Shown: piece by piece, positions 43,258-52,987 of the stretch
Numbering within the stretch: position 1 is the stretch's first letter
Layout: each line of letters starts with the position of its first letter
Made by a program: the position numbers and the translations under genes
Notes under the pieces: generated by a model
The model's database searches: none
Told to the model about the DNA's origin: nothing
The model's input: the letters and a program-made list of their open reading frames with translations, nothing else
Source: Achromobacter sp. AONIH1
Lineage (GTDB): Bacteria > Pseudomonadota > Gammaproteobacteria > Burkholderiales > Burkholderiaceae_B
Direction of reading: 5' to 3'
DNA: 64,000 bases
Assembly (NCBI RefSeq): GCF_002902905.1
Contig: NZ_CP026124.1
Span: forward strand, 6,324,001 to 6,388,000

Positions 43258-44611
43258 ACAGCAGGTAATACAGCGCCGACAGCGCCAACAGGAAGGGCAC
43301 GCCGAACACCAGCGTCATCTTGAACACCGACGTGAAGTAGGTGGTGAGCAGGATCGCCAGCATGGCCAGCGCCCCCAGCAGCGTCAGCGCCGGAAAGCCC
43401 GGCATGCGGAACGACAGCCGCGCCCCGCCCTCGCGCGCCCAGCGACGGCGGAAGAAATAGTGCGTGACGAAGATCATCATCCAGGTGAACAGCGCGCCGA
43501 ACATGGAGATGGCCATCATCAGCGTGAACGAGGTCTCCGGATACAGCACGTTCAGCACCGTGGCGATGGCGATGCCGCTGGTCGACAGCAGCAGCGCGTT
43601 CAGCGGCGTGCCGCCGCGCGTAAGCCGGCCCAGCGCGGCCGGCGCATGGCCGGCGCGCGACAGGCTGAACATCATGCGGGTGGTGATGTAGAGCTGGCTG
43701 TTCATGGCCGACAGCGCCGCCACCAGCACGATGAAGTTGATCACGCCGGCCGCATAGGGAATGTCCACGGCCTGCATCACCTTGACGAAGGGACTGCCGC
43801 CCTTGCCGGCCTGGTCCCAGGGCACGATGGCCAGGATCAGCGCCAGCGTCAGCAGGTAGAACACCACCAGGCGCACGATGGTGGCGCGGAACGCCTGCTT
43901 CACGGCCCGCTCCGGATCCTCGGCCTCGCCGGCCGCCACCGCGATCATCTCCACGCTGAGGTAGCTGAAGATAGAGATCACCACCGCGACCCACATGCCC
44001 CAGACGCCGTTGGGAAAGAAGCCGCCATGCGCGGTGTACTGCGCCACGCCGTGCTCCGGGCTGCCCCAGACCACATAGGCGCCCAGCACGATGAAGGCGA
44101 CGATGGCGCTGACCTTGATGGTCGAGAACCAGTATTCCACCGTGCCGAAGGCCTTCACGCTCATGGCGTTGATGAAGATCAGCGCGGCCGAAAACACGCA
44201 GACCCACTGCCAGCCGGGCACCGAGGGAAACCAGAACTTCATGTACTCGGCCACCGCGGTGACCTCGGTGCCGACCGCCAGCACCACGCAGGACCAGTAG
44301 GCATAGCGCACCAGGAAGCCGGCCAGCGGGCCGATGTAGTGTTCGGCATAGGCGCCGAAGGAGCCAGAGGTGGAATGCGCCACCGTCATCTCGGCCAGGC
44401 AGCCCATCAACAGCAGCGTGATCAGCCCGCCTATGGCGTAGCTGATCAGCACGCTGGGGCCGGCGAAGCCGATGGCGAACTTGCTGCCCAGGAACAGGCC
44501 GGTGCCGATGGCCCCGCCGATGGCGATCATGCTCATCTGGCCGGAACTCAGGCGCCGCTTCAGGCCTTGCTCGCGTTCGGCGATGCGGCCGAATCCTTGC
44601 GGTTGCGACAT
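43205..44611 (-). CDS. Amino acid permease (APC/AAT family)
   Basis: 468 aa with twelve predicted helices. The N-terminal RRLSSGQMSMIAIGGAIGTGLFLGSKFAI is the AroP/GabP/ProY-type signature, followed by GCLAEMTVAHSTSGSFGAYAE. Imports an amino acid by proton symport. Located 73 bp downstream of kynureninase on the same strand, so an aromatic substrate (tryptophan, kynurenine or anthranilate) is plausible but unproven. Starts at 44611 with GAGGAAG. Overlaps the LysR gene tail-to-tail. Confidence 0.87.
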   Translation of the reverse strand: MSQPQGFGRIAEREQGLKRRLSSGQMSMIAIGGAIGTGLFLGSKFAIGFAGPSVLISYAIGGLITLLLMGCLAEMTVAHSTSGSFGAYAEHYIGPLAGFLVRYAYWSCVVLAVGTEVTAVAEYMKFWFPSVPGWQWVCVFSAALIFINAMSVKAFGTVEYWFSTIKVSAIVAFIVLGAYVVWGSPEHGVAQYTAHGGFFPNGVWGMWVAVVISIFSYLSVEMIAVAAGEAEDPERAVKQAFRATIVRLVVFYLLTLALILAIVPWDQAGKGGSPFVKVMQAVDIPYAAGVINFIVLVAALSAMNSQLYITTRMMFSLSRAGHAPAALGRLTRGGTPLNALLLSTSGIAIATVLNVLYPETSFTLMMAISMFGALFTWMMIFVTHYFFRRRWAREGGARLSFRMPGFPALTLLGALAMLAILLTTYFTSVFKMTLVFGVPFLLALSALYYLLFRKRGERAALRAGLERP

Positions 44612-44641
44612 GTCTTCCTCCTTGTGTTGTTGTGCGGGCGC

Positions 44642-44659
44642 GGCCCCTCTGCGGGGGCC
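44642..44659 (-). terminator. Hairpin between kynU and the permease
   Basis: Arms GGCCCC / GGGGCC with a 6-nt loop in the 73-bp intercistronic gap. No T tract; may attenuate rather than end transcription into the permease. Confidence 0.35.
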
Positions 44660-44684
44660 TGCGTGGTCCGTGCCGGCGCCGTGC

Positions 44685-45935
44685 TCAGGTCACGGCGGCG
44701 CGATGCTTGAACTCGGGCTTGTCCCAGGCGCGGGTATCGAGCACATCCTTCAGGACCTCGACGGCGTCCCAGACATCGGCGTGGCCCAGGTACAGCGGCG
44801 TCAGGCCGAAGCGCAGCACCTCGGGCTCGCGGTAGTCGCCGATCACGCCGCGCGCGATCAGCGCCTGCATGACCTCGAAACCGTTCGGGTGGCGGAAGCT
44901 GACGTGGCTGCCGCGCAGCGCGTGCTCGCGCGGCGTGGCCAGCGTCAGCGGATGGCCGGCGCAGCGTTCCTCGACCAGCGCGATGAACAGATCGCCCAGC
45001 GCCAGCGACTTCTTGCGGACTTCGTCGATGCCGGCGGCGTGGGCGATGTCCAGGCCGCATTCGACCAGCGACAGCGAGACGATGGGCTGCGTGCCGCACA
45101 GGTAGCGGCGGATGCCGCCGGCCGGCTCGTAGGCCACGGTCATGTCGAACGGGCGCTGGTGCCCCCACCAGCCGGTCAGCGGCTGCCAGAAATTGTCGGT
45201 GTGGCGCGGCGCCACCCAGATGAAGGCCGGCGCGCCGGGGCCGCCATTGAGGTACTTGTAGGTGCAACCCACGGCGAAGTCGGCCTTGGCGCCCTGCAGG
45301 TCCACCGGCACCGCGCCGGCGGCGTGCGCCAGGTCCCAGATCGTCAGCGCGCCGCGCTCGTGCGCCAGCGCCGTCACCGCGCGCATGTCGTGCATCTGGC
45401 CGCTGCGATAGTTGACGTGCGACAGCAGCACCACGGCCACAGAATCGTCCAGCGCCTGTTCCAGCGGCAGCTCGTCATCGATCAGGCGCATCTCGTAGCC
45501 CTGCTGCAGCAGGTCGATCAGGCCCTGGATCATGTACAGGTCGGTCGGGAAGTTGTCGCGCTCGGACAGGATCACCCGGCGGCCCGGCCTGGCCTGCTGC
45601 TGGATGCGCAGCGCGGCGGCCAGCGCCTTGAAGATGTTCAGCGAGGTGGTGTCGGTGATGACGACCTCGCCCTTGCCGGCGCCGATCAGGCCCGCCAGCT
45701 TGTCGCCCAGGCGGGCGGGCAGGTCGAACCAGCCGGCCGTGTTCCAGCTGCGGATGAGGCCCGCGCCCCATTCCTTGCCGATCACGTCGGCGGCGCGCGC
45801 CGCCGCGGTCCTGGGCAGTACGCCCAGCGAGTTGCCATCCAGGTAGATCACGCCGGGTGGCAGGTCGAACTGGTTCTTGATGGATGCCAGCGGGTCGAGG
45901 CGGTCTGCGGCGACGCAGGCTTCGCGGGTATGCAT
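44685..45935 (-). CDS. kynU: Kynureninase
   Basis: 416 aa, normal length. PLP-enzyme fold I with [17 protein letters not shown] start ([15 protein letters not shown]), the PLP-phosphate residues [18 protein letters not shown] and the Schiff-base lysine in [11 protein letters not shown]. Cleaves kynurenine to anthranilate and alanine in tryptophan breakdown. Start ATG at 45935 with GGAG upstream. kynA and kynB are not in the window. Divergent from an Lrp/AsnC gene, which matches the kyn arrangement in related bacteria. Confidence 0.95.
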   Translation of the reverse strand: MHTREACVAADRLDPLASIKNQFDLPPGVIYLDGNSLGVLPRTAAARAADVIGKEWGAGLIRSWNTAGWFDLPARLGDKLAGLIGAGKGEVVITDTTSLNIFKALAAALRIQQQARPGRRVILSERDNFPTDLYMIQGLIDLLQQGYEMRLIDDELPLEQALDDSVAVVLLSHVNYRSGQMHDMRAVTALAHERGALTIWDLAHAAGAVPVDLQGAKADFAVGCTYKYLNGGPGAPAFIWVAPRHTDNFWQPLTGWWGHQRPFDMTVAYEPAGGIRRYLCGTQPIVSLSLVECGLDIAHAAGIDEVRKKSLALGDLFIALVEERCAGHPLTLATPREHALRGSHVSFRHPNGFEVMQALIARGVIGDYREPEVLRFGLTPLYLGHADVWDAVEVLKDVLDTRAWDKPEFKHRAAVT

Positions 45936-46020
45936 GAAAACACTCCTGGAGACGAAAATTCTGCGTACATACTAGCAGCGCCCTTCCGCCGAAAAGTTGC
46001 AAATCCAGGCGTGGCTTACC

Positions 46021-46062
46021 CTAGTATTTCGCAGTAAATTGCGTTCCATATAAAATATTCGA
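46021..46062. promoter_or_regulatory. AT-rich divergent promoter between kynU and kynR
   Basis: Conspicuously AT-rich island with partial dyads CGCA-N6-TGCG and ATTCGAAT, and the -10-like TATAAA. Lrp-type regulators favour such sites; probably the KynR operator and both promoters. Confidence 0.45.
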
Positions 46063-46075
46063 ATTGGATTGCACG

Positions 46076-46549
46076 ATGCAGATCGACGCGATAGACCGGC
46101 GCATCCTGAGCCGCCTCCAGGAGAACAGCCAGATCAGCAACCAGGACCTGGCCGAGCAGGTATCGCTGTCGCCATCGGCCTGCCTGCGCCGCGTCCGGGC
46201 GCTGGAGGAAGGCGGACTGATCAAGCGCTACCGCGCCGTGCTGGACGCCGAGAAACTGGGCTTCGAGCTGGAAGCCATCGTCCACGTCGCGCTGGACCAG
46301 TCGCGCAGCGGCTGGCACGAGGAGTTCCTGGCCGGCATCGCGCTCTACGACGAAATCACCGAGGCCAGCATCGTGACCGGCGCGTCCAACTACATCCTCA
46401 CGGTGCGCGCGCGCAACCTGTCGGCCTTCTCGCAATTCGTGGAAGACAAGCTGAGCAAGATCGCCGGCGTGCGCGACATCTGCTCGCACCTGGTCATGCG
46501 CAAGGTGAAGGACCGCAGCGGCATGCTGCCGCTGGCGGGCTGGCGCTAG
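46076..46549 (+). CDS. kynR: Lrp/AsnC family regulator, probable KynR
   Basis: 157 aa. N-terminal HTH (about 1-60, IDRRILSRLQENSQISNQDLAEQVSLSPSACLRRVRALEEGGLI) and C-terminal RAM ligand-binding domain (VARNLSAFSQFVEDKLSKIAGVRDI). Divergent from kynU, the usual place for KynR, which senses kynurenine in Pseudomonas. Start MQIDAIDRRIL at 46076 is chosen over a TTG four codons upstream. Confidence 0.88.
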   Translation: MQIDAIDRRILSRLQENSQISNQDLAEQVSLSPSACLRRVRALEEGGLIKRYRAVLDAEKLGFELEAIVHVALDQSRSGWHEEFLAGIALYDEITEASIVTGASNYILTVRARNLSAFSQFVEDKLSKIAGVRDICSHLVMRKVKDRSGMLPLAGWR

Positions 46550-46603
46550 CGCACTGCCCGGCTCACCACCCTGCCCGGTCTCGCGCCCGGCGGCATCCCG
46601 GGC

Positions 46604-47236
46604 TCAGACGATGCCCTGGCGCAGGAAGCCGAACACCGTGACGAAGTGGCAGGCCGTGCCGCCCATCACGAACAGATGCCAGATGCCGTGCGCGTGCGGC
46701 CAGCGCCTGCTGTTGGCGTAGAACACGGTGCCCGCGGAATAGACCGCCGCGCCGGCCAGTAGCCAGGCCAGGCCCGCCGTCGACAGCGACCCGGCGATGG
46801 GGATGGCGAAGGCCACGCCCAGCCAGCCCATGCCCAGGTACAACGGCAGCGCCGGCGACGCGCCACGCGACGACCACCACAGCTCGCGGGCGATGCCGGC
46901 CAGGGCCAGCAGCCAGATGCCCGCGCCGGCCGCCATGGACATGCCGTCGGGCTCGGGCACGAAGGCCAGCGGCGTGTAGGTGCCGGCGATCAGCAGATAG
47001 ATGGCGCAATGATCGGCCTTGGCCCAGAAGGCCTTGCGCCGTCCGCGCGTCCAATGGAACAGCACGGACGAGGCATACACGGCGATCATCGACGCCGCGA
47101 ACACCGCGCAGGCGGTCAGCTGCACCGCGTCGGCCTGGACCGTGGCGGCCCGCGACAGCAGCGCGCCCGACGCGGCCACGGCCAGCCCCAGGCCGGCCAG
47201 GTGGGTCGCGCCGTTGAATCGTTCACCCTTGTACAT
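46604..47236 (-). CDS. Hemolysin III/PAQR-family membrane protein (TrhA-like)
   Basis: 210 aa with seven predicted helices. Conserved family positions are visible: GERFNGATHLAG near the N terminus, SSVLFHW, KADHCAIYLLIAGTYTP and HGIWHLFVMGGTACHF. The histidines and Asp form a metal site in adiponectin-receptor relatives; TrhA has been linked to membrane-energetics homeostasis. Start ATG at 47236 (MYKGE) has GGGAGG upstream. Confidence 0.9.
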   Translation of the reverse strand: MYKGERFNGATHLAGLGLAVAASGALLSRAATVQADAVQLTACAVFAASMIAVYASSVLFHWTRGRRKAFWAKADHCAIYLLIAGTYTPLAFVPEPDGMSMAAGAGIWLLALAGIARELWWSSRGASPALPLYLGMGWLGVAFAIPIAGSLSTAGLAWLLAGAAVYSAGTVFYANSRRWPHAHGIWHLFVMGGTACHFVTVFGFLRQGIV

Positions 47237-47321
47237 GCATGGCCTCCCGCCGGCGCGCTGCCGGCGCCTGGTCATGCTGACGCAGGTGTGTGACAGGGCG
47301 AAGTCAGCGGGAGGCCGCGGT

Positions 47322-48398
47322 TCAGCCGATGAAATCCACCGCCGCCGGATAACCCTCGATCGCGCGCGCAGCCAGGATCGCGCGCTGCACCGCCAGCGCC
47401 GTGGCCTCGGCGGCCAGCACGCCCAGCAGCATCACGTTGGCGGCCTTGTCCGACACGCCCGTGCCCAGCGCGAAGATCGTATCGCCATCCAGCATGGTGT
47501 GGATGGGATTGATGGTGCGGGCCAGCCCGTCGTGCGCCATCTGCGCCATCTTCTGCGCCTGGGCCTTGGTCAGCTTGACGTCGGTGGCCACCACGCCGAT
47601 GGTGGTGGCCGCGCCGGCGCGCATGGACTTGGGCAGGTCGCCCGCCAGGATCGCCGCGCGCGTGTCCAGCAAGGCGCGCCCGTCCGCCGTGCGCGCGCCG
47701 GCCAGGATGCGGCCGTTGGATGGATCGAGCACGTCGCCGACCGCGTTGACCGCGATCAGCGCGCCGACCGTCACGCCGCCGACCGTCAGCGACGCGCTGC
47801 CGATGCCGCCCTTCATGGCGCGCTGCGGACCGTACAGCTTGCCCACCGTGGCGCCGGCGCCGGCGCCGACGTTGCCTTCCTGGACTGGGCCGGCGCTCGC
47901 GGACTTGCAGGCCTGATAGCCCGCCGCCGCGTCCGGCCGCACCGAGGCGTCGCCCACGCCCAGGTCGAACAGGATCGCCGCCGGCACGATGGGTACATGG
48001 GCCACGCCCACGTCGAAACCGATCTTGCGTTCTTCCAGGTAGCGCATCACGCCGCCGGCCGCGTCCAGGCCGAACGCGCTGCCGCCGGCCAGCATCACGG
48101 CGTGGACCTTCTCGACCATGTTGGACGGATTGAGCAGGTCGGTCTCGCGCGTGCCGGGCGCCGCGCCGCGCACGTCCACGCCCGCCGTGGCGCCGGCCTC
48201 GGCGATGATCACCGTGCAGCCGGTCGGCCGCCGCGTATCCGTGTAGTGCCCGACCTTCAGCCCCGGCACCTGGGTGATGGACCCGCCGCCCGGCGTCAGC
48301 CGTAGTCCTCCCCCGCCCTGCGCGGGCACGCTGCCCGCCAGCGCGGCCGCGCCTGCCGCCGCCATCATGAACTTCCTCCTGTTCAATCGCTGTTCCAC
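47322..48398 (-). CDS. P1-family (DmpA/BapA-like) aminopeptidase, possibly Tat-exported
   Basis: 358 aa, GTG start at 48398 with ribosome binding site AAGGAG 5 bp away. N terminus NRRKFMMAAAGAAALAG looks like a twin-arginine signal. The body is an N-terminal-nucleophile-type P1 hydrolase: GNVGAGAGATVGKL, then MKGGIGSASL with the Gly-Ser autoprocessing/nucleophile site, and NAVGDV. Family members cleave N-terminal D- or beta-amino acids from peptides. The two Arg are coded AGG AGG, which is also a perfect internal ribosome binding site before ATG ATG; a shorter cytoplasmic form could start there. Confidence 0.87.
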   Translation of the reverse strand: MEQRLNRRKFMMAAAGAAALAGSVPAQGGGGLRLTPGGGSITQVPGLKVGHYTDTRRPTGCTVIIAEAGATAGVDVRGAAPGTRETDLLNPSNMVEKVHAVMLAGGSAFGLDAAGGVMRYLEERKIGFDVGVAHVPIVPAAILFDLGVGDASVRPDAAAGYQACKSASAGPVQEGNVGAGAGATVGKLYGPQRAMKGGIGSASLTVGGVTVGALIAVNAVGDVLDPSNGRILAGARTADGRALLDTRAAILAGDLPKSMRAGAATTIGVVATDVKLTKAQAQKMAQMAHDGLARTINPIHTMLDGDTIFALGTGVSDKAANVMLLGVLAAEATALAVQRAILAARAIEGYPAAVDFIG

Positions 48399-48427
48399 AT
48401 CGTCTCCTTGGGGTGCTGCCTGCGTGG

Positions 48428-48451
48428 CTCCGGAAAGCCGGGTTTCCGGAG
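48428..48451. other. Hairpin in divergent promoter region
   Basis: Perfect 9-bp arms CTCCGGAAA / TTTCCGGAG with a 6-nt loop, followed by ATTTT on the plus strand. It lies between two diverging genes, so it is not an obvious terminator; on the minus strand it would be in the peptidase leader. Confidence 0.5.
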
Positions 48452-48460
48452 ATTTTCGTT

Positions 48461-48520
48461 ATATCTGGAAGTTATATTTTCACTATTTCTTATGCTTTGT
48501 GGAAAAATAGACGCGTTGTT
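48461..48520. promoter_or_regulatory. AT-rich promoter region for the ABC transporter and peptidase
   Basis: Unusually AT-rich for this genome, with TATATT, TATGCT and TTATAT -10-like stretches. Likely contains divergent promoters; exact start points cannot be fixed. Confidence 0.4.
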
Positions 48521-48596
48521 AGAGTGCGGCTACGCTGGAGTGCGCCCTGAACCACAGGTCGCTCCTCCAGGCCCCCATACCCGTGGAGCATCGCCA

Positions 48597-49379
48597 ATGA
48601 AACTCTTCCGTACGCTGTTCGTCGCCGGCCTGGTCCAGGTCGCCGCCCTCTCCGCCGCCCACGCCCAGTCGGGCCTGGACCAGATCAAGTCCGCCGGCGT
48701 GCTCAAGTTCGGCACCGAGGGCACCTACGCCCCCTTCACCTTTCACGAGGCATCGGGCCAGCTGGTCGGCTTCGACGTGGACATCGGCCGCGCCATCGCG
48801 CAGCGCCTGGGCGTGAAGGCCGAATTCGTCGAAGGCAAGTGGGACGGCCTGATCGCCGGCCTGGACGCCAAGCGCTACGACGCGGTCATCAACCAGGTCG
48901 GCATCACCGACGCGCGCAAAGCCAAATACGATTTCTCGGATCCCTACATCTCGTCCGCCGCGGTGCTGATCGTGCGTGACGACAATACCACCATCAAGTC
49001 CTTCGAGGACCTGAAGGGCCGCAAGTCCGCCAACACGCTGACCAGCAACTTCGGCAAGCTGGCGCAGCGCCACGGCGCCGATCTGGTCGCCGTGCAGGGC
49101 TTCAACGAATCCATCGACCTGCTGACCTCGGGCCGCGTCGAAGCCACGGTCAACGACAACCTGTCGTACCTGGACTTCAAGAAGCAGAAGCCCAACGCCA
49201 AGGTCAAGATCGCCGCCACCGACAAAGCCGCCGAGTTCAGCAGCTCGGGCGTGCTGCTGCGCAAGGGCAACCCCGAGCTGGTCGCCGCCATCAACAAGGC
49301 GCTGGCCGACATCAAGGCCGACGGCACCTACAAGACCATCTCGGTCAAGTACTTCGGCACCGACGTGTCGGCGCAGTAA
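48597..49379 (+). CDS. Polar amino-acid ABC transporter substrate-binding protein
   Basis: 260 aa with a signal peptide (MKLFRTLFVAGLVQVAALSAAHAQ). Family 3 solute-binding protein: GVLKFGTEGTYAPFTFHEASGQLVGFDVDIGRAIAQRLG and GKWDGLIAGLDAKRYDAVINQVGITDAR. Closest in feel to cystine-binding FliY/TcyJ, but specificity is not certain. Start ATG at 48597 with GGAG upstream. First gene of a three-gene importer operon. Confidence 0.92.
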   Translation: MKLFRTLFVAGLVQVAALSAAHAQSGLDQIKSAGVLKFGTEGTYAPFTFHEASGQLVGFDVDIGRAIAQRLGVKAEFVEGKWDGLIAGLDAKRYDAVINQVGITDARKAKYDFSDPYISSAAVLIVRDDNTTIKSFEDLKGRKSANTLTSNFGKLAQRHGADLVAVQGFNESIDLLTSGRVEATVNDNLSYLDFKKQKPNAKVKIAATDKAAEFSSSGVLLRKGNPELVAAINKALADIKADGTYKTISVKYFGTDVSAQ

Positions 49380-49394
49380 GCCGCGGGTCCGCCC

Positions 49395-50140
49395 ATGACG
49401 CTACCCACCTGGTTGCAGGCCGCCCTGCCCGACGCGCTGCTGGCGCAGATCAATGGCTGGGCGGCGCCGGCCTGGGCGCAGCTGATGGCGGACTCGTTCT
49501 GGCCGCTGCTGCACGCCGGCCTGGTGTTCACGGTGCCGCTGACGCTGGCCTCGTTCGCGCTGGGCCTGGCGCTGGCCTTCGTGGTGGCGCTGATCCGGCT
49601 GTTCGGCCCGGCGCCGCTGGTGGCCGTGGTGCGCTTCTATGTCTGGCTGGTGCGCGGCACGCCGCTGCTGGTGCAGCTGTTCGTGATCTTCTACGGCCTG
49701 CCCAGCGCCGGCATCGTGCTGGATCCGCTGCCCGCCGCGCTGATCGGCTTCACGCTGAACGTGGGCGCCTACAACTCCGAGGTGATCCGCGCAGCCATCG
49801 AATCGATCACCAAGGGCCAGTGGGAAGCCGCGTACTCATTGAGCATGACGCGCGCGCAGGCCCTGCGCCGCACCATCCTGCCGCAGGCCGCGCGCGTGGC
49901 GGTGCCGCCGCTGTCGAACTCCTTCATCTCGCTGGTGAAGGACACCTCGCTGGCCGCGGTGCTGACGGTGCCCGAGATCTTCCAGGCCGCCCAGCGCATC
50001 GCCGCCGTCACCTATGAACCGCTGATCCTCTACACCGAGGCGGCGCTGATCTACCTGGCGTTCAGTTCCGTCCTGTCGGCCCTGCAGGTCCGCCTGGAGC
50101 GGCGCTTCGGCCAGCATGCCGTGTTTTCCGAGAAGAATCG

Positions 50141-50144
<4 letters not shown>
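49395..50144 (+). CDS. Polar amino-acid ABC transporter permease
   Basis: 249 aa HisM/GlnP-type permease with five helices. VRGTPLLVQLFVIFYGLP and the EAA coupling loop EAAYSLSMTRAQALRRTILPQAARVAVPPLSNSF are diagnostic. Works with the binding protein upstream and the ATPase downstream. The latter starts inside its stop region (4-bp overlap). Confidence 0.93.
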
Positions 50145-50896
<752 letters not shown>

Positions 50897-50899
50897 GGC

Positions 50900-51601
50900 C
50901 TACTTGCCCAGCGTCATGCCGCCGTCGATGGTGACGACCGCGCCGGTCATGAACAGGAACGGCGGCTGGGCCAGCGCGATCATGGCCGCGGCGATCTCCT
51001 GGGTCGTGGCCAGCCGGTTCAGCGGATGCATGGCCGCCAGCTTGCGCTCGTCCAGTTCGCCCGCCTCGATCGACCGCTGGATCATCGGCGTCTTGACGTA
51101 GCCCGGCGCCACGGCGATCACGCGAATGCCGTCCTCGGCCCACTCATTGGCGAGCGAGCGCGTCAAGGTCGCCACGCCCGCCTTCGACACCGCGTAGTGG
51201 GCGCGGCCCTTCATCATCACCATGCCCGCCACCGACGCGATGTTGACCACCACGCCGCCGCGCGCGCGCAGCGCCTCGTACAGCGCATGCGCGCAGTGGA
51301 ACGTGCCGTTCAGGTTGACCGCCATCACCTGGGCCCATTCGGCGGGATCCTTGCGCCCGACCGGATCGCGGCTGCCGGCGATGCCGGCGGCGTTGATCAG
51401 CAGGTCGACGCCGTCGAGCCGGGACGCGGCGGCCGCCACCGAGGCGTAGTCGGCCACGTCCACCGTCGGCTCGCCGTCAGTCGCATGGCGGTCCCACACG
51501 ACGACGCGCCAGCCCTGGTCGCGCAACTGGCGCGCGCACTCCTCGCCGATGCCGCTGGCGCCGCCGGTGACGACGGCGATCCGGGTTTGATCCTTGCTCA
51601 T
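50900..51601 (-). CDS. SDR family oxidoreductase
   Basis: 233 aa classical short-chain dehydrogenase: cofactor motif TGGASGIG (residues 12-19), NAAGIAG, catalytic Ser in NIASVAG and YAVSK, and the C-terminal MTGAVVTIDGG. The acid after the second strand (VVVWDRHATDG) is Asp, suggesting NAD preference. Third gene of the operon with the FAD monooxygenase and MFS transporter, so probably oxidises or reduces an intermediate of the same pathway. Confidence 0.92.
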   Translation of the reverse strand: MSKDQTRIAVVTGGASGIGEECARQLRDQGWRVVVWDRHATDGEPTVDVADYASVAAAASRLDGVDLLINAAGIAGSRDPVGRKDPAEWAQVMAVNLNGTFHCAHALYEALRARGGVVVNIASVAGMVMMKGRAHYAVSKAGVATLTRSLANEWAEDGIRVIAVAPGYVKTPMIQRSIEAGELDERKLAAMHPLNRLATTQEIAAAMIALAQPPFLFMTGAVVTIDGGMTLGK

Positions 51602-51635
51602 GGTCCTGTCTCCTTGTCTGTTCCGAAGCGCGTGT

Positions 51636-52958
51636 TCAGGCGCGCGATGGCGCGGCCGCCCGACGCGCGCCGCCGAGATTGCGCACGCAGACGATCGCCA
51701 GCGCGGCGCTGGCCAGCGTCGTCAGCGCGAATATCCGCGCTGCCAGCGTCCACTGCCCGCCGGTCGCCTGCATGACCCAGCCGGTCAGGGTCGGGCCGAA
51801 GAAGCCGCCCAGCGAGCCGATGGTCGTGACCAGCGCCAGCGGCCCGGCATGGGCGCCGATGCGGTTCTGCAGCGCCGTGTTCAGCGGCCCGTAGTAGGCG
51901 ATGGTGTAGCCGGTGATGATGGACACCGCGGCCAGGAACAGCGCCAGCGACACGGTCGCCGCGACGGGCAGCAGCAGGAAGCCGCCGCTGCCGATCAAAC
52001 AGACCACGGCCAGGTGCCAGCGGATGTCGCCGCTGCGTTCGCTGCTGTGTCCGACCACATAGCTGAAGGCCAGCGCCACCACGTTCGGGATCATCAGCAG
52101 CGCGCCGATTTCCAGCGGCGTGATGCCGTACAGGTTCTTCAGGATGGTCGGCAGGAAGTACGCCAGCGCGAAGGTGGCCGCATAGGCGCTCAGGAGGATC
52201 AGCAGCAGGCCCCACAGCAAGGGCTGGCGGAACACGGCGAAGCCGTGGGTCCAGGGCAGGCTGCCGGCCGGCTGGCGCGGCGCGGCCTCGGCCTCCATCA
52301 CGGCGCGCAGGCCGCGCCGCTGCGCGTCGCTCAGCCAATGAGCTTCCTCGGGCGAGGCCGGCAGCAAGCGCAGGATCAGCAGGCCCAGCAGCACGGTCGG
52401 CAGGCCCTCCAGCAGGAACAGCCAGCGCCAGCCCTGCATGCCCAGATCGATCTTCAGCAGGACGCCCGCCAGCGGGCCGCCGAATATCATGGCCAGCGGC
52501 AGCGCCATGATGAACACCGCGTTGATCCGACTGCGAAAACGCGGCGGAATCCACGATGCCAGGTAGAAGTTCACGGCGGGGATGAAGCCGCCCTCGGCGA
52601 CCCCGAGCAGGAATCGCAACACGTAGAACGACTTCACGCCCTGCAGCGCCGCCATCAGGCAGGACACCAGCCCCCAGGCCAAGAACATGAAAGCCAGCCA
52701 GCGCCGGACGCCGAAGCGCTGCAGCGCGAGGTTGGCCGGCACGCAGACGCTGGCGTAGCCGAAGAAAAACAGGCCCGCGCCCAGGCCGTAGGCGGCCAGC
52801 GAAATGTCCAGGTCGGCGCCCATCTGCAGCTGGGCATAGCTGATATTGGTGCGGTCGAGGAAATTGAGCAGGTAGCCCGCGAACAGCAGCGGCAGCACCC
52901 GGTTCCTGAACAGGGCGACCGCCTGCGTCGCCCCCGCTATGTCTTCGTTTCGCAGCAT
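51636..52958 (-). CDS. MFS transporter, anion/aromatic acid symporter type
   Basis: 440 aa with twelve predicted helices. NFLDRTNISYAQLQM and the RxxLGxxEGGFIPAVNFYLASWIPPRFRSR segment are typical of the ACS/tartrate-phthalate group. Probably imports the substrate of the neighbouring monooxygenase. Start ATG at 52958 with GAGGAG. Lies 29 bp after the FAD monooxygenase and 34 bp before the SDR gene, one operon. Confidence 0.9.
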   Translation of the reverse strand: MLRNEDIAGATQAVALFRNRVLPLLFAGYLLNFLDRTNISYAQLQMGADLDISLAAYGLGAGLFFFGYASVCVPANLALQRFGVRRWLAFMFLAWGLVSCLMAALQGVKSFYVLRFLLGVAEGGFIPAVNFYLASWIPPRFRSRINAVFIMALPLAMIFGGPLAGVLLKIDLGMQGWRWLFLLEGLPTVLLGLLILRLLPASPEEAHWLSDAQRRGLRAVMEAEAAPRQPAGSLPWTHGFAVFRQPLLWGLLLILLSAYAATFALAYFLPTILKNLYGITPLEIGALLMIPNVVALAFSYVVGHSSERSGDIRWHLAVVCLIGSGGFLLLPVAATVSLALFLAAVSIITGYTIAYYGPLNTALQNRIGAHAGPLALVTTIGSLGGFFGPTLTGWVMQATGGQWTLAARIFALTTLASAALAIVCVRNLGGARRAAAPSRA

Positions 52959-52987
52959 GGTTGTCTCCTCGTGCTTCCTGCGTCGGG

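Noticed and set aside
48330..48375. Taking the ATG-ATG after AGGAGG as the only start of the P1 peptidase
   Set aside because: The GTG at 48398 has its own AAGGAG at correct distance and gives a typical Tat signal peptide, so the longer form is preferred; the internal start stays as a finding.
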